64,000 nt of DNA. Origin: Sitta carolinensis. Lineage: Eukaryota; Chordata; Aves; Passeriformes; Sittidae. Of the stretch, positions 49,202 to 62,699 are shown one piece after another. The notes beneath the pieces are model-generated. The model saw only the letters and a list, made by a program, of their open reading frames with translations, did no database searches and had not been told where the DNA came from. The stretch is from contig CM063289.1 of NCBI GenBank assembly GCA_032173965.1, forward strand, positions 24,949,690-25,013,689. Direction: 5' to 3'. A program made the translations under genes and the position numbers. The first letter of the stretch is position 1. Every line of letters starts with the position of its first letter.

Positions 49202-49223
49202 AAAAAAAAAAAAAAAAAAAAAA
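49202..49223 (+). repeat. A22 homopolymer
   Basis: Twenty-two A lie on the plus strand. No retroposed gene or SINE body is recognisable immediately upstream. Confidence 0.85.
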
Positions 49224-52200
49224 TTAAAAGTTTAAGTGGATTTATTTCTAAATGCTGGTTGTGGCCTTCTCATAATGAATCAGCTTTTTCCCTAAAAGTC
49301 ATGCTAATACTAGTTAGTAAATTATCTATTTTTCCTTGCAAATGCCGTATTATGTACGAGAATAAAATATTGCTTTTTAAACAGGAATGGATGTTATCAC
49401 TTCAAATGTGCTTATATGTACTTCCTGTGCTTAGATCCAGCCCAGCAATAACAATACCACAATTACCAGAATGTATAATCTATAATGTGGCCCTGTGTAA
49501 ATCAAGCCCCCACCGAGCACGTCACACACATCCTGCAGGATACCACTGCCATCCTCAATTGTTTCCGGTGAGCGCCCTGCATCTGCAGGAGCATTTCTGA
49601 GCCCTGCTCACACCGACTCCAGCACACAGCACTGCAAGTTACCTCCTCCAGGGAGAGCCAGGCACAGAGCTGGAGCAGGTTTTGTTCATGATTGCCTAAA
49701 CGGGAAACCAGAAAATCAGGCTTAGGGGAAAAACAGTTTTGATCTTTTAAAAATACTTTTGGGATTTCCAATAAAAGCACAGAATTGTTGCAAGTACTGC
49801 AAGGGAGAGTGTTCAGGATTTCAATTCAGTTGATAAATTACTAAAATAATGCTTCACACTGTGGAGACTTAGATGTACGATCTTAGATACTCTGTCTTTC
49901 ATTCCCTTCAGAATACAGCATCATTTTTTCTCTGTGCAAAATATCTGAAAAGTAAGTATTTTTGAAAGAATTCTGCAAAGTCAAAGAAAAAACAAAATCT
50001 GAACTAAACCAGAAATGTGTTATTTTAACTGCAAGACACATTGCAGACATACACTCAGAACAATCTTACAGGAATACTCTGACAATGTCAGTGTCATGAT
50101 TCAGTTAGTTCAAGCTAACTCTGACTGACTCAGAAATTAAATCTACTTGACCTGTTCATGACTTTATATTTTTAGTTAGTTCTCAGATTAGACACTTTTT
50201 CAAACAGATATTGAAACCAATACGAAGTTTCAAAATACTGTAAACAGCTTTCAAATATAATCTATAGATATGATCCTTTGTAAAAAAATACGTGGCCATT
50301 GTGTTATTTTACAGCTTTCAGAATTGGACTCAATAAGCTTCTCTCATTCTACTTCATAACTGGGGGGAAAACCATCCTTCCTGGGTATACATAATTTCCA
50401 CTGAGTCTCGTACAAGCCAGAAGAATTTTAGGATGTTTTAAAATAACAATGTAGCAATTTATAAGAAACATTATGCAAACCCTGTAATTTTTCTTTTTCT
50501 GATACAGGCCTACCAAAGAGAGACTCAAGCTGGAGGCAAGTCAATGCACTGCTTGTCCAAACGGTATTTTAAAGTATCTCTCTTTTTCTGCTGCTTTTGG
50601 TACAAAATTATGTGATGAATAAATTATTCAAAGTTAATTTGTCCACTGCAGAAGCTGACAGGAAGTATTTCTTGTGCTAGCAAGCATACCTGGATTGCAG
50701 AGGTCACTGAGGGCAGCTGAAGAGCTGACACACACCTTCTGAGGGGAATGGCCAAGTCCTGCACTTCAGCTCCTCTGGGACATACGAGTGAGTGCAGTCA
50801 TCCTGATCCATACAAACAACTTTCTCCTGGAATTTTTATTGTCTTTTTTATACTGGATGGTACACTTGACACCTTACAATCCCTGTTACTGCCTTTCTCT
50901 TTCTCCAGTCTGACCTTTTCTAGAAAGATGCTTGAGCATCTGTGCAGGTCCCTCTGTAAGCACTTCATACCCCTTTGGAATTAATAGTCAGCTGTAGATG
51001 AGCACAGGACAGGGAGCCTGGCTATCCGTGGCTCTAGACAAAACTCAGGAAATTAGGGTCTGATGTGCCAGAGCCTCTCTAGGGTAAGTGGAAGCTGTCT
51101 TGGCTGAAGTTGTGGATGAACTATTCTGCTTGTCAGGATTCAGGCTGATTCCTGCTGAAGTAACCCAGACAAAAACATAAGACACATGCCAGTGCTGGCA
51201 CAGGTAACCCTGCTAGGAAACACACAGCTCTTATCAGCCTGTCTGCTAAACCCTGAGCTGCCTCTTCATTTTTGTACAGGATTTGGGGCAGTCTCAGGTG
51301 TGTGGATGTTGCTCTTGCTCAGCAGACAGACCCACCTCTGCTCACACAAGTGGTTTAAAAAAAGAGCTTGAAAACTTGCGACATTTGGCTTATGAAATAA
51401 TTATTAATTCTTTAATGATGCAGATACTTTAGTCAGTTACAAAAAGCAGACAGAATTATCAAATTGCTTTTGCCTTATTTGTTGCAAACTTCTTAGCTGT
51501 GGCACCACCTTGTGGACATTACTGTGTGGAGTGGGAACTCGCCTGCTGGCAACAAAAGCAAGCACACCAGGAAGCATTTCGGGAAAACAGCTATGGTCAC
51601 ATATGGTTTGCTAAAGGAGAGTAAAATAACTACATTTTAAAAACTATTCCTCAAAATCCATCTACGAAATAAAATGTATAATAAATATCATTATTAGGAT
51701 GCTCAGTTTTCTTTGCAGCTTTCACCAACTCTTCTGCCTGTCAGCCAAGAGCAGAGGCAGTCTTCAAAACTATTTTTGTTCCTTCTCAGTTGACTAAGTA
51801 GCAGCATCCAAACCCCAGTTCTGTTCTTGCTGTACATGCAGACATGACTTCTACACCTATCCCAAGCAATAAGACTCACAAAGTCAAAATCATAAACTGA
51901 ACACATGGAGAAAACCTTGGGTCCTACACCATAAATGTAAACTCAACAGTGAGACTGGGGTCCAAGCTAAGCCAAAAGAAAAACAATCTCTGACAAAGAT
52001 AAACTGGTGAGTCTTTTAAATGCTTGCTGAAACACAAGCCAAACAAAAATAAATTTAAATTCCATTCTCTTGGCCATTAGATTCTCAGAACCTTTTGCAG
52101 CTGAGGTAACAGGGTGTTCCTGTTATGAACTCTCTTATCTGCTCTAGGGGCAAAGCAGGAAAGCGCAGGGGAGCCAGAATTTAAAACACAAGATCTCCAA

Positions 52201-55200
52201 GTTGAGTGCAGCACACACTCACTCTGGGTGTGTCTGTCTGAGTAAACTTGGGGAGCATGAAATAAAAACATTGAGTTGCATCTTCTATTTCTCTCTCTTC
52301 AGTAACATACAACCTGGCACTTGCACTAACATGTAAGTGCAGGAGGAGATGAAGTCTTGGACCAGTCTCGGACTTGCTAAAATGCAATAGTGAGCACTGC
52401 AGCCAGGGAAACCAACTCAGCTCCAGAGGAGCCCATCCCTCACTCTAGAACAGACACTACTCTGGCTGCAGCTGCCCTCCTTCCTCTGCAAACAGCAGCA
52501 TCATACCTGTTCTGTGACAGAACAGAGAGCAAAATGTCATCTTTTTCTTTTTTATAAAATGAAAATATCTTTTAAAATATGGCAATGACACCACTACTTT
52601 TACAACTCAGACATTTAAAAAAATGTTTCTCAGAAATGCATTTTTATTTTCTATGCTCTTCATCTCAAAAAGATTGAAGAGTTTATACTGATAATTTCTT
52701 TCCTTTGGCATATTCATACAGTAAACATTTCCTTAGTAAAAATGAAGTGTTTTGAAAAAAAAATTTCAAATTCAAATTCAAACTCTTCGTGATTTTTCTC
52801 AGAGATCAATTATTGTTTTCAATTTAACCTAAATATTTGTTCTGGAAAAAATAAGGCATTGGCTACCCCTTAGTCACACTGAGTGCAGAGATTCTCTTTC
52901 TCCTAAGGCACCATTAATGTAATTTTGTTCCCCATTGCAATTAGTTGCATAATGCAGCCTCATTAATGACTCTGGATGTATCTGCATGGAAGATTTCATC
53001 CACAAAACTGCAGAATCAGTTACTGTAAACATGGGGTGAGTGACACAGAGTGAACCAAGTTTATTCTTATACAGAACTCAGTTTTAAAAAGTATCTTATT
53101 TCTTATTTTTTTGAGCACACAAAATTGTTGTATTTGTGTCCATCACATTCAGCTTATTTTCTTTCAGGAAAGAACCTAATAAACTGTGAGGCAAAAATAA
53201 CCTTAAATCTCCAAAACGGTATTTTTTCCACAGATTTGGAACTCTCTTGAATATTTTAATTATCTCTTTCCTAAAAGCCAACTAAGTAGCATGGCGCTAG
53301 ATTAAAATAATTCTTTATTGCATTTCTGCTAGAACTGATGTCTTGCTGAATTAGCATATCAACCCCAAAACCAATTTCCACAGCATCAGTGACCTTATGT
53401 CACTTTATGTATTACAGCAGCAAGAGAGAAAATGTTTCAAAGGGCTGTAACAGTTTAAAATTATTCTGTATAAATCCACTTATTGACCTGGTACATGTAG
53501 GAGACAAAGCCCTGAAATTATGTTCCTAACCTGTATGGCCTAAAGTCAGATTTCTGCATTTTTAAAGGCTGCCCCAATTGAAACAGGGCTGTGGTGGGTA
53601 TTATCAAAAAATGGGATAGAATAGGGAGAAATCTGTTCTGGAAAATCCTGGGAGAGAGAGTGACTGATAAAGCAGCAGCACCCCCAGGATGAGACTGGGG
53701 GGGACACAGCCCTCTGGGAGAACAAAGGGGGCTCCTACCACAGGGAGAAGTGGGGAAAGGGACCATACCCCACACCTGAACATTTCAGGGGTCCTTTAAT
53801 AAGAGGAGAATTTTTGAGGTGAAATTCAGTAAGTTTACAAAAATGCACAGATAAACCCAGACTCCTCAAGCCCAAATGAAGAGCCAGTTTGGTCTACATA
53901 AAAACTAAGTGCACAACTCTCTGGCTATCAAAAATCAAGGTAATATTATTATGTTATTTAATACTTTTTACAGGGATGAAGGTTGCATAAGCCTCTATGC
54001 TTATTAGACATTAGATTTAATTTCCTGTATTACTGAGAAATGGGTGACTTGGAGCTCAGCCAGGCTTGGATAGATAGGTTACACATTTATAAAAGTAAAT
54101 CAGTACAAGTAGGAACTGCTGCTAGAGGTGTCAATTTAAAGTAACACTCTCCCCACTAAAGCCCCCATCCTATACAGGATAGAGGAGACTGAATCAGAGA
54201 TGTGCTGCAAAAGCAGTAAGTCAGGGGAAAGTGGTGCAGAGACAGCAATCAATTACTAAGTACATTTGACCTTCATGTTTTATTTTCCCCTGAAGTCTTA
54301 ATTTTGTGGTCTCACAATGGGCTCATCCCTAGCAAAATCAGATGTCCTCTAATAATTATCACAGGTGTTATTTATACATTTATGCCTTGGTCTGTCAGAC
54401 ACAATGTGACTTCATATATTGATAATAAAGAAACAGGTTATTTACTTACTGTTTCACTTGCTGAAGTGCAAAACCAAGATAAAATAAAATGCTTTATAAT
54501 CTATTTATTTCCTAATTACTTGTGCAATGTTGCTCAATTTCTTGTTTTCCAGTGCGCTTTCCTTTTTCCTTAGAGGCAATATAAAAGACAAATAATTTTA
54601 AAAAGAAGGAGAATCTGAGATCTGTCAATACTGCAAGTAAGCTTCTTGGAATTTTCATAAAGAAAAACCACAGGTGAATCTTCCTACCACTATTCAGCTG
54701 ATTAAAAAAAAATATTTTTGCCTTTCAACAGAAATCTTGTTTCAACATAAATCTTTTTAAATTACGAAAGCCCTTTTTGAATTTCATCTTCCTTCTTATT
54801 CTGAAGGTACTGTAAGAATAGTTACAAACTAAGTGCCGTAGAATATGCAATATAATTACATATTTTGATTTTACCTTGCTCAAATTATGATATTCTCAAC
54901 TCCTTGAGACATAATACGTGCTTATTACTGAAGTAATATGTCAAAATAGATTGTAATTTGTTAATATCAGTACTAGTAAGGAAAGAAAGTATAGAACAAA
55001 CCAGCAAATAAATTCTGCACTGTAAAGCACCAAGTATTAGTTTCTAGAGTAAAATATATGTTAAGATTTTACTGAGCAAGATTAAACTAAAATAAGCGTG
55101 TTCAAATAGGAGAGGTTGTTACAATCTGCAGTCCAGCTGAAGTGAGAGAACATTATGGGTATTCAGTGTCATTAAGACCCAAGAAATTTCTATTTTGTAT

Positions 55201-55380
55201 TTTCAAGTGAAATATCACTCTGATGAGACATTCAGAATACTTAGCAGCCCCCATTATGCCTTTTCTGGGCCTCAGCCATCTGGATGAATTTCTAGGGTCG
55301 CAGCCTTTGCTCTCCTTAGGATTCCTGCACAGTCGAGCTGCAGCTAAAACGCTAACAAGACACAAGCAAAGATATTCCCA
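49224..55380. other. Intergenic, no gene recognised
   Basis: AT-rich throughout; a G-rich patch is at 53640-53780. The stretch 52910-52990 is dense in ATTA and ATGC motifs and could be conserved non-coding DNA. No coding sequence or named repeat is seen. Confidence 0.5.
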
Positions 55381-55387
55381 GATATTC

Positions 55388-55745
55388 CCAGTGTGGAAGC
55401 ATCTCCAGAGGTCACTCAGTCCAAGCCCAGCTCAAAGCTGCATCACCCAGGGCAGGGTGCTCGGGACCTTGCTCAGCTGAGTTTGGAGTTTCTTCAGCGA
55501 TGTCCACTCCAAAACCTCCCTGGGCAGCCACAGGACAGATGCTCCTCTTACCCATCCCCAGGGCCCTTTCCTGCCCTCTCTCCAGCATGTCCATGTCCTT
55601 CCTGCTGTGGGGAGCCCAGAACTGGGCACAGCACTCCCACTGAAGTCTCACCAGTGCGGGGCAAAGGGGAATGATCACCTCCTTCGAATTCCTAGCAATG
55701 CTCTTCCCAATGCAGCCCTGGATGCTGCTGGGCCCCTCTGCCAAT
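55388..55745 (-). mobile_element. CR1 LINE fragment (fossil)
   Basis: The plus strand reads antisense CR1: GGAAGCATCTCCAGAGGTCA, CAGTCCAAGCCCAGC, AAACCTCCCTGGGCAGCCA, AGAACTGGGCACAGCACTCC, TCTCACCAGTGCGGGGCAAA, AATGATCACCTCCTTCGA and ATGCAGCCCTGGATGCTGCT, in the CR1 order. The element is on the minus strand, truncated and rearranged, with no intact frame. It is better preserved than the other CR1 copies here. Confidence 0.85.
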
Positions 55746-55749
55746 ACAG

Positions 55750-58700
55750 ATGTTTACAGATATAACAGAATTTTAAGGACATGATGAGTTATGTATTTGC
55801 AGGGTCTGTTCTATATCAGGGAAATACAAACTATATTATTTTGCTATTACATGTTTTATGTCAGTATCAGGGATTGTACTTATGTTCTCATTACATGATT
55901 TCCTAAATAACTGGCCCATTAAAACCAGTTGTTTGGGATGATTACACAGTGCTCTGTAAAAACATCTGTGCACAGATTTCTGAAGGTAACACTGAAAATC
56001 CCTAAATGAAGACCAGGGTATGTTCACAGGAATGAAGGCATTTTGGAATCTGCAACTCCAGAAGATAGGAATTCTCAATTTCATTGTGTTGTTACTGTTA
56101 AGATCTAAAGATAGCAGATTAATTACTATTATGTTTAACTCACAGATAACCTTTTGTAGCAGTAACATCCAGTTTATAAACTTCCACAGTTTCCAAAAGC
56201 ATTCCACACTGTTTCAGAAGCCAAAAATCCAGTTCTCCCTAATGTATTCCTGAGAACCTTCCACTTCCTCTGCAGCTGCCACAGTGTAACTGTGGACAAT
56301 ACACTTATGTATTGACAATACACAAATTTTCTGTGGAAAAAAGGTCCATAGACTTTCCAGTGGGTCCTCAGGCAGCCTAAAGCAATGAGATGGTCTATCA
56401 GATTTGTTTGTCTTGGCAAGGAAGACAGCAACCTTGTTCTTGAAAAATCTACATTTAGTTCCCCATCTATAAACAATTTTCATCAGTTCTTCCATCTGCA
56501 GTATAAGTCTTTGTTTTGCAAACAACTTGCAATGTTTCTTGTTATACATGCCAAATTGTTTCTGTTCAGCACGAGCTATAATGACTTAAAGGACCAAAGT
56601 TCCATGTGGTGGAAGGAGTTTGTTCCCTCTGAAGCCAGGGGTACCTTTATTGCCCTAGTTGGTCCATGATTTCTTTGCATTTCTTACAGTCTGTGACTGC
56701 AGAAAACAGAAACAGAACTCCTTGCCATTAGTGACATAGCAGTACATGAGCCAACACACAGTCTAGCTAATGTCCTTTTACCTTCTGGAATGGTTTAAAG
56801 CAGGATGTAAAATATTCTTCCAAAAATATACAAAGTCCTTTCCATCCACTTTCCTGTAAAGCTATGCCAAAAGCCCTGGGAAAGCCTTTTGACTCCAGCC
56901 TACATGCTCAAAAGAAATCTGTGAGACTGGCAAAACCCCACAATATAATTAAGACAAGGCTGGGACTCAGATTAACATTATGGAAAGCAAACACCTTCTG
57001 TACCACTCCCAGCTCTCACATATCCATGCTTCAGGGAGATGAAAATTCAGATGGTCATGAGCAGAGTAGCTCTTCCCAAAACAACACTAGATTGGCCCAG
57101 GTGGCCACAACCTGCACAATTTTCCACGGACTGAATTTCAAACTGCCTCATGGCTGCCTTGGTCTCAGAGATGTTCAGTATCTTTCTCAGCTTTTTCCAA
57201 TGCAGACCAGATGTTCTATTGTGATAATTCTCTCATGGGCCTTTTCCATTTTGACTCTCCATCAGCTAGGGATCCAAAGAGACATTACTTGAAAAACAGG
57301 AACCATAAAAGAGCCAGGAACTTATAAATTAAAACATAAACATTAATTTGTTTTCCAAAATACAGATGTCTTTTGTCAGTTCAAGCCTTGATCTCTCCAC
57401 CAGTTAAAGGCAGCAGTTGTTCTGTGGAGGCATGCACTGGAAATTAGCCAACGGGCATTAACTTTTGGTTCTGATTGAACTGAGGAAAATTTGAAACAGA
57501 AACACAGAACTAAAAGTTGTGATAGCAATTACTGTCTGATAACATTTTAACACGTTCACGACAATACCAGAACAAGTGTCTTGCCATAAGGAACTGTAAA
57601 ATACTGAACCTTTTTGGATGAGGCTCAGGAGAGACGTGGGCTGTCCTTGGTGACAGCAGGGCTCGTCCTTCTCCTCACCTGGCTGCTATGGCCCAGGATC
57701 CATCCCTGGGGAAGTGGATTCCATGGTGCTGACTGGTGCAACAGGGTCACAGCAATGTGGCACCACTACAGCCCTGGACAAAGGGACTGGGCTGCAAGAG
57801 GAAGGGACATGAGACAGAGACAGCTTTAAAAGAACACTTTTATACATGACAAACATGAGGGCTCAAGGTTCAACTGCACAGATTTAGTTTTGTATTGACG
57901 TAACATATCAAGCTTTGTTTTCAAATGGCCACTGAAAATCTGTCTTTTTTAATGCTAAACACTTGATATATACCAATATTATTACACCTTTTAACATTTT
58001 TATCTCAACAAAACTTCGAGGATATTTAAAATAGCAGAAAGGCTACAGGCAACCAAAGAAAACATCTATAAAAATGTACATAATAAAGAGATAAGGATGA
58101 AAAGTTACTTTCCTTTTTTTAACATGACCTACACGTGAACTAATTTTTTATCTTCAAAAAGTAGCAATTCACAAAGCACACCTCTTCATTCCCTTTGAAA
58201 TCAATTTTATACACCTACACAATTCTTCTGACAGTGGATTACTGCAGGTTTACACTTAAAGTTTCCAGTTCTGTTGTATTTTCTTAAAAAAAATCTATTC
58301 GTATGAGAGATAAATACTACTCTGCAACTTTTTGCAATGAACCCTCTGCATCTGAACATTTTATTGTACCTAAGCAGGGAAGGTACAATAAATTTCTCTT
58401 CTTGATGTATTCAGTTCCCTCTCATATGGGCATAAACACACATCTGTAATTTATAATATAGTCAAGATACAAGAAGTATCACTGAATGATACCCTTTTCT
58501 TCTACTCCTTCAGAGACTGTGCTTTTACCAATAATTACTTTTTCTAGAGCCTTCTGCTCAGAATAAGGCAATAGTCTGTCCTTTACACCAAGAGCTGTTC
58601 CTCCTCCGTCCTACAATGAACCCACCTGGTGGAGCAGGGATTGAACAGACCTTATTCCCTCCCCCAGCACCACTGGAATAAATCCTTGCTCTCCAACACC

Positions 58701-61700
58701 CTTTTATGACAAGCTTCACATCTTCATTTTCTTTCCCTAGCCTACAGCTCCTCTAGATTTCACACCATACTAATACCTGTCTGTACTCCTCTTGCTTAAC
58801 TGCTCATGCTTTAGTATTTAAGTGCAGGGAACTCTAAGTAGCTGTTCCCTCTTCATCTGCTCTTTCCTTGAGGGGAGAACCAGCATCTGCTGTTCCCTGT
58901 CTCCTGAGGAAGAAACAACTTCCACAGAAAGGACCTGCAAAGATCCTTTCATGGCTTCACTTCACACTAAGAAAGATTTTGATTTTGATTGCACATGATG
59001 GTTCCAGCAGAATTTGCTCTCAGGTAAAAATTGTAGTCCTATATATTGCTAAAGTTTTAATATTCTCTTCCTTAAGGAGAAGACTGAGGCAAAAATTTGG
59101 AATATACATTTTTCATACAGGTTTGCACTGGCTCAGACAATTCATCAAAGATGCCCTCCATCAAAAATGTAGAATTCTATTCCAAAAGCATATGAGAAGC
59201 AAAAGAAGTCAGATATTTCTGTGATTTTTTTAGTAATATAACAATAATGTGCATTTATAGTTGTATCTGTTAGCTTATTAAGAAAGGTGACATTTTCAGA
59301 TCTATATAAGGTCCAAATGAGCTGTTTATAAAATTCTCAGACTACAGAATGATGCAAATCTGATTATTTCAATTCAAGATGAAAGAAACAGTTATTTTAA
59401 ACTTAAAGTGGCAGACGTACATTCACTTTTAAAGGTAAATTTAAATAGTAAAATGTATTGCAGATGGTATGTCTTAAAAGTGAAGATTTCATCCAGACTA
59501 CTATTGGTAAGGACTAAGAAATTATTTCCTGGCTTTGTAATGCCCAGATCCTGAACTTTTGCCTCTGTCAATCCCCTTGCTCAGTCAGACATCCAGGTGT
59601 AGGAACAGCAACCCCTCCTCCCAGCAAAGGGGCTGCAATGGCATCCTGTTCCCACACCAGAATCTCCTTCACTCTCGGCATCCCATCCAAATAAGCCACT
59701 CCAACGAACCTTTCCCTGGACACCCCACCTTCACAGAAAAAGAAGTGGCTGCAGTTCCAGTGGGAGGTGTTTCAGTTGGAGGCACTTCTGCCAACCTTTC
59801 CCTAGATGTCGCCACATTTTCTGGCTCCTTCATTACAGCCTTAATTACTCCATGGAGACCTATCATGAAGGTTCCTACTTTCTTCATATGGAAGAAACAG
59901 AAGACTATCATAGAGTAACCCAATTTCATAGAGCAACAAAAAAAGTTCTAATTATTTGATATATTATTCTATTTAATAGAATATATCTAATATATCCTAC
60001 CAATGTGATACTGAATCCTGAAAATAACTTTTATCACAGGCTTGTTTTCACACTGCTTTTACCGTCCTAACACTTTGCCTACTAAGTGTGTTGACTCATT
60101 GAGTCTGGAGTTGCTTGACCTCCTCCATTACTTGTGCTGAAATAAACAATTTCCTTAAGCATATTTCCAAAGTTTCCAGATTTCATGCATACTTTGCTAT
60201 TTTTTCTCTATTAACAATTTTTTTCAAAGGATGTCCTTCTGCCCTTATATGGTTTTGCCACTTAAAGACTCAATTGTGCTATCCGAGTGCTACAGGACAC
60301 TGTTTTGGGAATTCAAGGCAGGATTCAGGCTTGTGTTTTAGCTGATTAGGACTTAAAATAAGGTACTGAGGGCACCATCCTTGTTTCCACAGCAGTTTTA
60401 ATACCTTTCTGCAATTCACAATTTCTTTCTGTGGAAATAGTCTTTGAAAAGCACATGCTGATTTCTACACATGAATGAAGTTTCCATATTGTCCAGAAAT
60501 ATGAAGATTCTCCAGTTTGTTGCACAAACTATCAAAATATCTTCAAATTTTCTAAGTATTTCAAATTTCAGTTGTGCTGAAGGAGTCATTGATTGGTTGT
60601 CCACAAGATGGGGCTTCTACAACAGAGATCTTTATATCCAAATTTAAGATTCTGATGTAAAACCTATGAATGGCACCACAGTTGACAGGAACATCCTTTG
60701 AAATTTTCGCACAGGAATGGTCCTCTCTGCATTCCTCATTTCTCATGTAAAAACAACTCCTCAGGAAATCAAAACAGCAGCAAGTGATTTTATCTTGTCC
60801 TTAACCCTTACACTGTGCTGGTGTACAGTCTGTAAGCCAGAGGCAAAATGCACCACTGCAATCACCCTGGGTCTTGCAGAGATTCTGTGCAGTCCCCTAT
60901 GTCTAAAGGAGTGTTTGTGGAACAGCACACAGGCCAAAACACCAAATGAAGTGCCTGTGGTTTTTGAGACATTTTCTAAGTCAATATGCAGCCTTCAGAA
61001 TTTCTGCAGCAGTTTGCAAGTCCACAGCTAAGAGGATAACACCTCCAAATAAAAGTTAAAGTAGCTCCACAGAGTGTGCAAGTTTCGTAAACTTAACTGA
61101 AAAAGGGAACAGTTTGCCGTTTCAAAAACAAACTGTAGGTATGTACTTCACAATAAATGAGAAGAAAAATAATTTATTCTTAGACACAAAAATTTTGAAA
61201 CATTAAAAGAATAGACTTACAGTACCTTTAGCTGTCTTGTTTCACTGTGGTTTGTTTAAACAGTATGCTTTGCTAAAAAAAAAGCCTCTCTTCCCTTTTG
61301 TCATGTAAGTAAACAAGCAAGATTTTCGTGTCTTACAGAAATCTCCACACAACCAAAATCAGAACAGATTAAGGAACTGTACAATTATCTTCTTGCATTC
61401 CTTTTCCTATTGTTAGAGGCTTAATTTATGATAATTTCTGTTTTCTGCATAATATAGCTGTTTTGTAGAATTTTTTTTCAGGAAACACAGTAGTGTTTGA
61501 GCATGCAAAAGCAAATACTGGTACAAATTTCCAGCCTGTCCCTCCAAGAGGAGGCTGTACAAACACAGACTAATCAAAAAGTAAAACTAAATGTTAAGAA
61601 GAAACATTTCTGGTCAGAGGATAAAGTGAATTTCCCAAGGGCAGTCATTCACAACCACTTCATACTTTTAGTACTGAATCTTCAATGGTTCCTTCTCACA

Positions 61701-62320
61701 TTCCTTCTGTTCAGTCTCCAGTAACTTGTCTGCTGCAATTCAGCCAGCTAAGCTGTCACAGACCAGAGTTCCAACAGGAAGTGCAAAATAGTACCCTTCA
61801 GAATAATCATTGGAGAAGCACAAAATAAGAAAATGTGAGTAGGCAGGAATTACATGGAGAAGGATAGGAAGTGACAGGAGCTACAAACTGCAGGCAACGA
61901 TGTGGTAGGAAAAAGGAAGGACACTAAATTTGATCAATGGCATTTTTGCACACACTAAATAATATTCTCTTTATTAAATGCTGAGGTTTTAACTGGATCA
62001 CTCTGTGCAGCATAGGGTACCATGCTTACTGAAAGCCAGCCCAATACTTGTGTCCCAAAGCCTGTCAGGAGGACATGTCAGCATGTCACACTCGCTCAAA
62101 CACCCCAGATTTCCTGCAAGAATGGTGATTTCTCAATATTCTGCTATTGGGAACGTCCCCATCCATTCTACTTACCCAATTTTTTACCTTTTCTGAGGAT
62201 ATAAGGAAGAGTGAGAATCAAAATAACACAGCAGTAAAGCATCTGCTGTAAATCACCTGAGAGAAATAAAATACCATAAACCAGCCAGGGACCTTTTGGG
62301 GTTATCTCCATATAATCTAC
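55750..62320. other. Intergenic, no gene recognised
   Basis: AT-rich DNA. Frames at 56214-56549 (minus), 57614-57829 (plus) and 59559-59929 (both strands) have no family I recognise. A small AT palindrome, TATTCTATT and AATAGAATA, lies near 59968-59988. No named repeat is seen. Confidence 0.5.
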
Positions 62321-62329
62321 TGCAACTAA

Positions 62330-62690
62330 AACCATTCCTGAGACATGTGACCTAATCCGCCTTTCAAAGCCTTCAGCAAATGAGATTCCCAGATAATCAT
62401 TTTCAGTGCCAAACTACATTTGCAGTTTGAAATGACTTCCTAATGTCTAGTTTAAATCTCCAAGTCCATCACCTCTTGCCCTAGACCCACTGCACATACA
62501 GAAAAACTTATTCCTTTTCTCTGCAGAGAAACATTTTACATTTTGAAAGATCATTACCATTTTTCCCAACACCTTCCTTTTCTTCAGACTAAACAACCCC
62601 AATTCTTTCAATCTTTCCCCTCAGATCATGTTTTATAGGTCTCTGATCATTCTTGAAGTTGAGACTGTGGCAACATGTGGTACAAGGAAA
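62330..62690 (-). mobile_element. Old CR1/L3-type LINE fragment (fossil)
   Basis: The plus strand reads antisense CR1 3' region: AATGACTTCCTAATGTCTAG, CACCTCTTGCCCTAGACCCA, TTCTTCAGACTAAACAACCC, CAATTCTTTCAATCTTTCC, ATCATGTTTTATAGGTCTCT and GATCATTCTTG. These match the ancient amniote CR1 order. It is highly diverged and has no reading frame. Confidence 0.75.
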
Positions 62691-62699
62691 AAAGGAAAA

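Noticed and set aside
55393..55744. Frames of 65-110 codons
   Set aside because: Translations of the CR1 fragment.
59559..59929. Overlapping 119- and 86-codon frames on opposite strands
   Set aside because: No recognisable domain; a short repeated AACCTTTCCCT motif is present but no transposon family could be assigned.
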